This document shows, piece after piece, positions 61,056 to 64,000 of a stretch of DNA of 64,000 nt. Both the position numbers and the translations under genes were made by a program. Below the pieces are notes generated by a model. That model did no database searches, was not told where the DNA came from, and saw only the letters and a program-made list of their open reading frames with translations. Positions within the stretch are counted from its first letter, which is position 1; every line of letters begins with the position of its first letter. Origin of the DNA: an uncultured Fodinibius sp. (GTDB lineage: Bacteria; Bacteroidota; Rhodothermia; Balneolales; Balneolaceae); assembly GCA_913057775.1 (NCBI GenBank), contig CAJXOG010000001.1, positions 124,001-188,000 on the forward strand. Direction: 5' to 3'.

Positions 61056-61502
61056 CTATTGGTCACTTAAAAATTTATGCATTTTTGCCAACGCATCTTC
61101 AAATTCTTCAGTTTCGATATTTTCAATTTCCCCGTTAATTTCTTTATCGAGCTGTTGATCTGCGGCTCGTGCCTTTGCCAAAACTTTCATTCCCTGCTTC
61201 GTGATTAATAGCAACTTTCTTCGTTTATCGGCATCATCCTTTACTCGTGTTACAAAGTGGTTTTTTTCCAACCCATCGATATGACGAAGTACTGCTGACT
61301 TATCTCTATCTACAATTTCAGCCAGTTCTTGAAGTATAAGTCCATCCTCATTATCCAAAATATTGAGAATAAAAAACTGTTCTATCGTTAAATTAATTCC
61401 CTCTTCCTGAAATCGCTTTTTTAAGCTTCGAATAATTTCCTTGACCACGTATGCCATTCTGCAGCCAGTCGTTTCACAGTACAATTTTTGATCTAAGCCC
61501 AT
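61056..61502 (-). CDS. MarR family transcriptional regulator
   Basis: A 148-residue winged-helix dimeric repressor. The DNA-binding part is about 40-110: LTIEQFFILNILDNEDGLIL, QELAEIVDRDKSAVLRHIDG (recognition helix) and LEKNHFVTRVKDDADKRRKL (wing, with the conserved D-x-R). Helices at both ends form the dimer. Being the first gene of the efflux operon, it probably represses that operon; a perfect 19-base inverted repeat lies 46 bases upstream of its start. Confidence 0.93.
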   Translation of the reverse strand: MGLDQKLYCETTGCRMAYVVKEIIRSLKKRFQEEGINLTIEQFFILNILDNEDGLILQELAEIVDRDKSAVLRHIDGLEKNHFVTRVKDDADKRRKLLLITKQGMKVLAKARAADQQLDKEINGEIENIETEEFEDALAKMHKFLSDQ

Positions 61503-61547
61503 CGGTTAAAATCTATTTAAAATAAGATTGGCCAAGATAACGATAAT

Positions 61548-61566
61548 TAGTTGATGTGATCAACTA
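61548..61566. promoter_or_regulatory. MarR-type operator (8-3-8 perfect inverted repeat)
   Basis: TAGTTGAT-GTG-ATCAACTA has exact arms and the TTGAT...ATCAA core common to MarR-family sites. On the minus strand its TTG and a TATCTTGG 21 bases later (61534-61527) could be the -33 and -7 boxes of the marR promoter, so a bound dimer would block it. A second repeat TTGTAA-N7-TTACAA (61572-61590) lies just upstream. Confidence 0.65.
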
Positions 61567-61635
61567 GTAGTTTGTAAAAACTTCTTACAATATATTAGAT
61601 GAACATTATCTGTGTTTCTTTTTACGGTTTTTAAC

Positions 61636-61662
61636 ACAAAAGGCCCGGTTAGTTCCGGGCCT
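61636..61662 (-). terminator. intrinsic terminator after galT
   Basis: On the minus strand AGGCCCGG (61662-61655) pairs with CCGGGCCT (61648-61641) around 6 bases, followed by TTTTGTG. It is 29 bases past the galT stop. Confidence 0.85.
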
Positions 61663-61690
61663 CCGAAAGCATAAATATATTTAGTAAACA

Positions 61691-62734
61691 CTATTGCTCT
61701 TTGTAATGGATATCCGACAAATCTTTGATGAGTTCAGCGCTGGCCTCAGGGGTTATATCGCGCTGAGGGGTTCCGAGCATTTCATATCCTACCCGAAATT
61801 TTTTGACCGTTGCTGAACGGAGTAACGGCGGATAAAAATGCATGTGAAAATGCCATTCCGGATGTTCTTTTCCATCGGTTGGTGCAGGATGAAATCCCGC
61901 CGAATATGGAAAAGAGACTTCAAAAATATTGTCGTATTTCACCGTAATCTGTTTCACAATATCCGCCAAACCATCTTTCTCGGCTTCAGTCATATCAGTA
62001 AAACGTGCAAAGGGCCGGCGGCTAATCAATAACGTTTCAAACGGCCAAAAGGCCCAATATGGCACTACAACCACAAAATGATCGTTGGATACCACAATTC
62101 GTTCATCCTGTTCCAATTCCAAATCCAGATAATCGGATAGCAATGTATTCCGATGTTTCTGGTAATAGTCGGTTTGTCGAGTCAGCTCCTTGGCCGGTTC
62201 ATCAGGAATAGTATTCTGCGCCCAGATCTGTCCGTGCGGATGCGGGTTGCTGCATCCCATAATTTCCCCTTTATTCTCGAAAATCTGTACATAGTTGATA
62301 TAATCTCGATTGCCTAGCTGCGTATATTCATTCACCCAGAGATCCACTACATCACGGATTTGTGAAAGCTCCATCTCGGGCAGCGTTAAATCGTGTCGGG
62401 GCGAAAAGCAAATTACCCTACAAATGCCCTTTTCTCCCTTGGCCACCAGCAGGTCGTCAGTATTGACCTCTTCAGATGGTACCTCAGGCTTCAAAGCACT
62501 AAAATCATTGGTAAATACAAAGGTCGATTCATACTCAGGATTGCTGGCATCTCCTGCACGATCATTGCCGGGACACAGATAACATTCGGGATCATATTCG
62601 GGTTTTTCATCGCCCGGCGTTTCCTCTTCTTGTCCCTGCCACGGACGTTTGGCCCGGTGTGGAGATACCTGCACCCATTCTCCGGTTAATGGATTCCAGC
62701 GGCGATGCGAATGATTATCAAGGTCAAGTGACAT
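61691..62734 (-). CDS. galT: galactose-1-phosphate uridylyltransferase
   Basis: A 347-residue HIT-superfamily enzyme: UDP-glucose + galactose-1-phosphate gives UDP-galactose + glucose-1-phosphate (Leloir pathway). [20 protein letters not shown] at 11-30, zinc-site CYLCPGN near 51, [10 protein letters not shown] near 72, [13 protein letters not shown] near 108 and the active HPH in [13 protein letters not shown] near 160, with [15 protein letters not shown] near 298. All canonical. It starts 25 bases after galK and ends at a terminator, so galK-galT is one operon. Confidence 0.95.
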   Translation of the reverse strand: MSLDLDNHSHRRWNPLTGEWVQVSPHRAKRPWQGQEEETPGDEKPEYDPECYLCPGNDRAGDASNPEYESTFVFTNDFSALKPEVPSEEVNTDDLLVAKGEKGICRVICFSPRHDLTLPEMELSQIRDVVDLWVNEYTQLGNRDYINYVQIFENKGEIMGCSNPHPHGQIWAQNTIPDEPAKELTRQTDYYQKHRNTLLSDYLDLELEQDERIVVSNDHFVVVVPYWAFWPFETLLISRRPFARFTDMTEAEKDGLADIVKQITVKYDNIFEVSFPYSAGFHPAPTDGKEHPEWHFHMHFYPPLLRSATVKKFRVGYEMLGTPQRDITPEASAELIKDLSDIHYKEQ

Positions 62735-62759
62735 AGACTTACTTTTTCTAATATGTTAA

Positions 62760-63941
62760 TTACGACGAAGTTACCTTCTGGCTGGATATCAAATGCGTGC
62801 CGGAGGATACCTTTGTTTGATATACTCTTATCTGGTTGTCCATCTGCTGCTGATATTTTTCTTTGACCTGCTTGGTAAAGGACTCAACATGGTCTTCCTG
62901 AACTACATTGATGGTACAACCGCCAAATCCCCCGCCCATCATGCGGGCGCCGAATACCCCTTTCAGATCACGGGCAATATCAACCAACACATCAAGCTCC
63001 TCGCAGCTTACCTCATATTCATGACGAAGGCCGGCATGCGACTGGTACATACGTTGCCCAAATGAATCCATTGCTCCCTGTCGTAAATCATTACAAGCCT
63101 GAATGACTCGTTTATTTTCTTCAACCACATATTTACATCGCTTGAAGATGGTCGGATCCATATCTTTTTCATGCTGAAAAAGTAGTGACAGTTCCACATC
63201 CCGAAGGCTCTCAATTTCGGAATCCCATTGCTGTAAAATTTCTACGCCCTGCTCGCATTGCTGCCGGCGCACGTTATATTCCGATGAAGCCAGCTCACGA
63301 CGCACCTGCGTATCACAGAGTACAATTTGTATGTCATCCCGGTTGAAAGGAAAATATTCATAATTGAGGCTGCGGCAATCCAGCTTCAACGCATATCCCT
63401 CCTTGCCATTTAAACTGGCAAATTGATCCATGATTCCACACTGTACGCCCACAAATTCGTTTTCTGCTTTCTGGGCAATCTTCGCCATTTCCACGGGCGG
63501 AATATCCCAGCCATTTAGCTCGACCAACCCAAAAAGTACGCCACCTTCTAACGCCGCCGACGACGACATCCCTGCCCCAATAGGCACATTGCCGCCAAAT
63601 ACACAATCAAATCCGTTAACCTCATAGCCTTGCTTCCGGAGCTGATCGACTATCCCTAATAAATAGTTGGGCCACCCTTGATCGCTTTTTTGAAGATCTC
63701 CGGTAATTTCCGTTTCAAACGATTCATTTTTATCCACTGCATAAAACCGACAAGTGTTCGTTTCGTTGGGATGTATCGCCAGTATAATACTTTTATCGAC
63801 CGCAGCGGGAAGCACAAATCCATCGTTATAATCGGTATGTTCGCCAATCAGATTTACCCGCCCCGGTGATTTGATCAGCTTATAACGGTCGCCAAAATGA
63901 TGTTGAAACTCTTCTTCAATCTGTTGAATCCATCGCTCCAT
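62760..63941 (-). CDS. galK: galactokinase
   Basis: A 393-residue GHMP kinase that phosphorylates alpha-D-galactose at C1. The galactose signature SPGRVNLIGEHTDYNDGFVL is near 24-43, the ATP loop GGNVPIGAGMSSSAALEGGV near 115, CGIMDQFASLNGKEGYAL near 160 and the third GHMP motif GARMMGGGFGGCTINVV near 332. Full length; the window ends 59 bases upstream of its ATG, where I see no clear promoter. Confidence 0.95.
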   Translation of the reverse strand: MERWIQQIEEEFQHHFGDRYKLIKSPGRVNLIGEHTDYNDGFVLPAAVDKSIILAIHPNETNTCRFYAVDKNESFETEITGDLQKSDQGWPNYLLGIVDQLRKQGYEVNGFDCVFGGNVPIGAGMSSSAALEGGVLFGLVELNGWDIPPVEMAKIAQKAENEFVGVQCGIMDQFASLNGKEGYALKLDCRSLNYEYFPFNRDDIQIVLCDTQVRRELASSEYNVRRQQCEQGVEILQQWDSEIESLRDVELSLLFQHEKDMDPTIFKRCKYVVEENKRVIQACNDLRQGAMDSFGQRMYQSHAGLRHEYEVSCEELDVLVDIARDLKGVFGARMMGGGFGGCTINVVQEDHVESFTKQVKEKYQQQMDNQIRVYQTKVSSGTHLISSQKVTSS

Positions 63942-64000
63942 TAATCAAAATTTAAAACGTTAATATTCATCTTACCAGAAAACAGCGTATAACACAGCGA

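Noticed and set aside
1-64000. CRISPR arrays, insertion sequences, prophage or integron parts
   Set aside because: I looked for regularly spaced repeats, transposase or integrase motifs and found none.

Overview
The window is about 64 kb of chromosome at roughly 43% GC. It looks like a free-living, Gram-negative member of the Bacteroidota/Balneolota side of the tree. Evidence for an outer membrane is a BamA/TamA-type barrel, lipoproteins with lipoboxes and a tripartite RND pump. Evidence for the lineage is a weak use of Shine-Dalgarno sequences, several TTG/GTG starts, a TAnnTTTG-type -7 promoter box, DUF2795 and DUF1684 proteins, and a deoC/ALDH pair. The phylum call is inference from gene content; there is no rRNA gene in the window. 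I see no prophage, insertion sequence or CRISPR array.

Layout. 1-4 kb: the end of pdxA, a methyltransferase, an FtsE-type ATPase, an unknown exported protein, queG and a sigma factor. 4.2-4.7 kb: a decayed outer-membrane barrel gene. 4.7-10 kb (minus strand): ppx/gppA, prmA, an M28 lipoprotein peptidase, an SDR, gatA and tatA. 10-15 kb (plus): a DUF2795 protein with a clear terminator, a BamA/TamA-like barrel, a cyclic-nucleotide-binding protein and rlmD. 15-25 kb: an S10 carboxypeptidase, a CrtI-type desaturase, a phosphoesterase, a GT2 with a HEAGH membrane protein, a DUF1684 lipoprotein, a methyltransferase, nfo and two membrane proteins.

25-45 kb is the distinctive part, almost all on the minus strand. 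It holds a PAS histidine kinase and NarL-type regulator, Hsp20, two PEGLP-type P-type ATPases, a DUF5335 protein, a 2872-residue cyclic beta-1,2-glucan synthase, and a CheB-like protein that has lost its phospho-acceptor Asp and carries Cys in place of the catalytic Ser. It looks like an envelope/osmotic or low-energy stress island. Palindromic and TGTAGGG-type sites lie in its intergenic regions. Just past its end, on the opposite strand, is a sequence that aligns base for base with the 3' half of a TPP riboswitch but has no gene to control.

46-51 kb: deoC, a full-length ALDH and a half-length ALDH lacking the catalytic residues (together the size of a split ALDH16), a SPOR lipoprotein, and a serine hydrolase broken at a run of seven A. 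51-54 kb: ychF, a phosphatase, nusB and tRNA-Val(GAC). 54-64 kb: a Met/His-rich cytochrome c lipoprotein, a marR-acrA-acrB-tolC type efflux operon with a palindromic operator, and the galK-galT pair.
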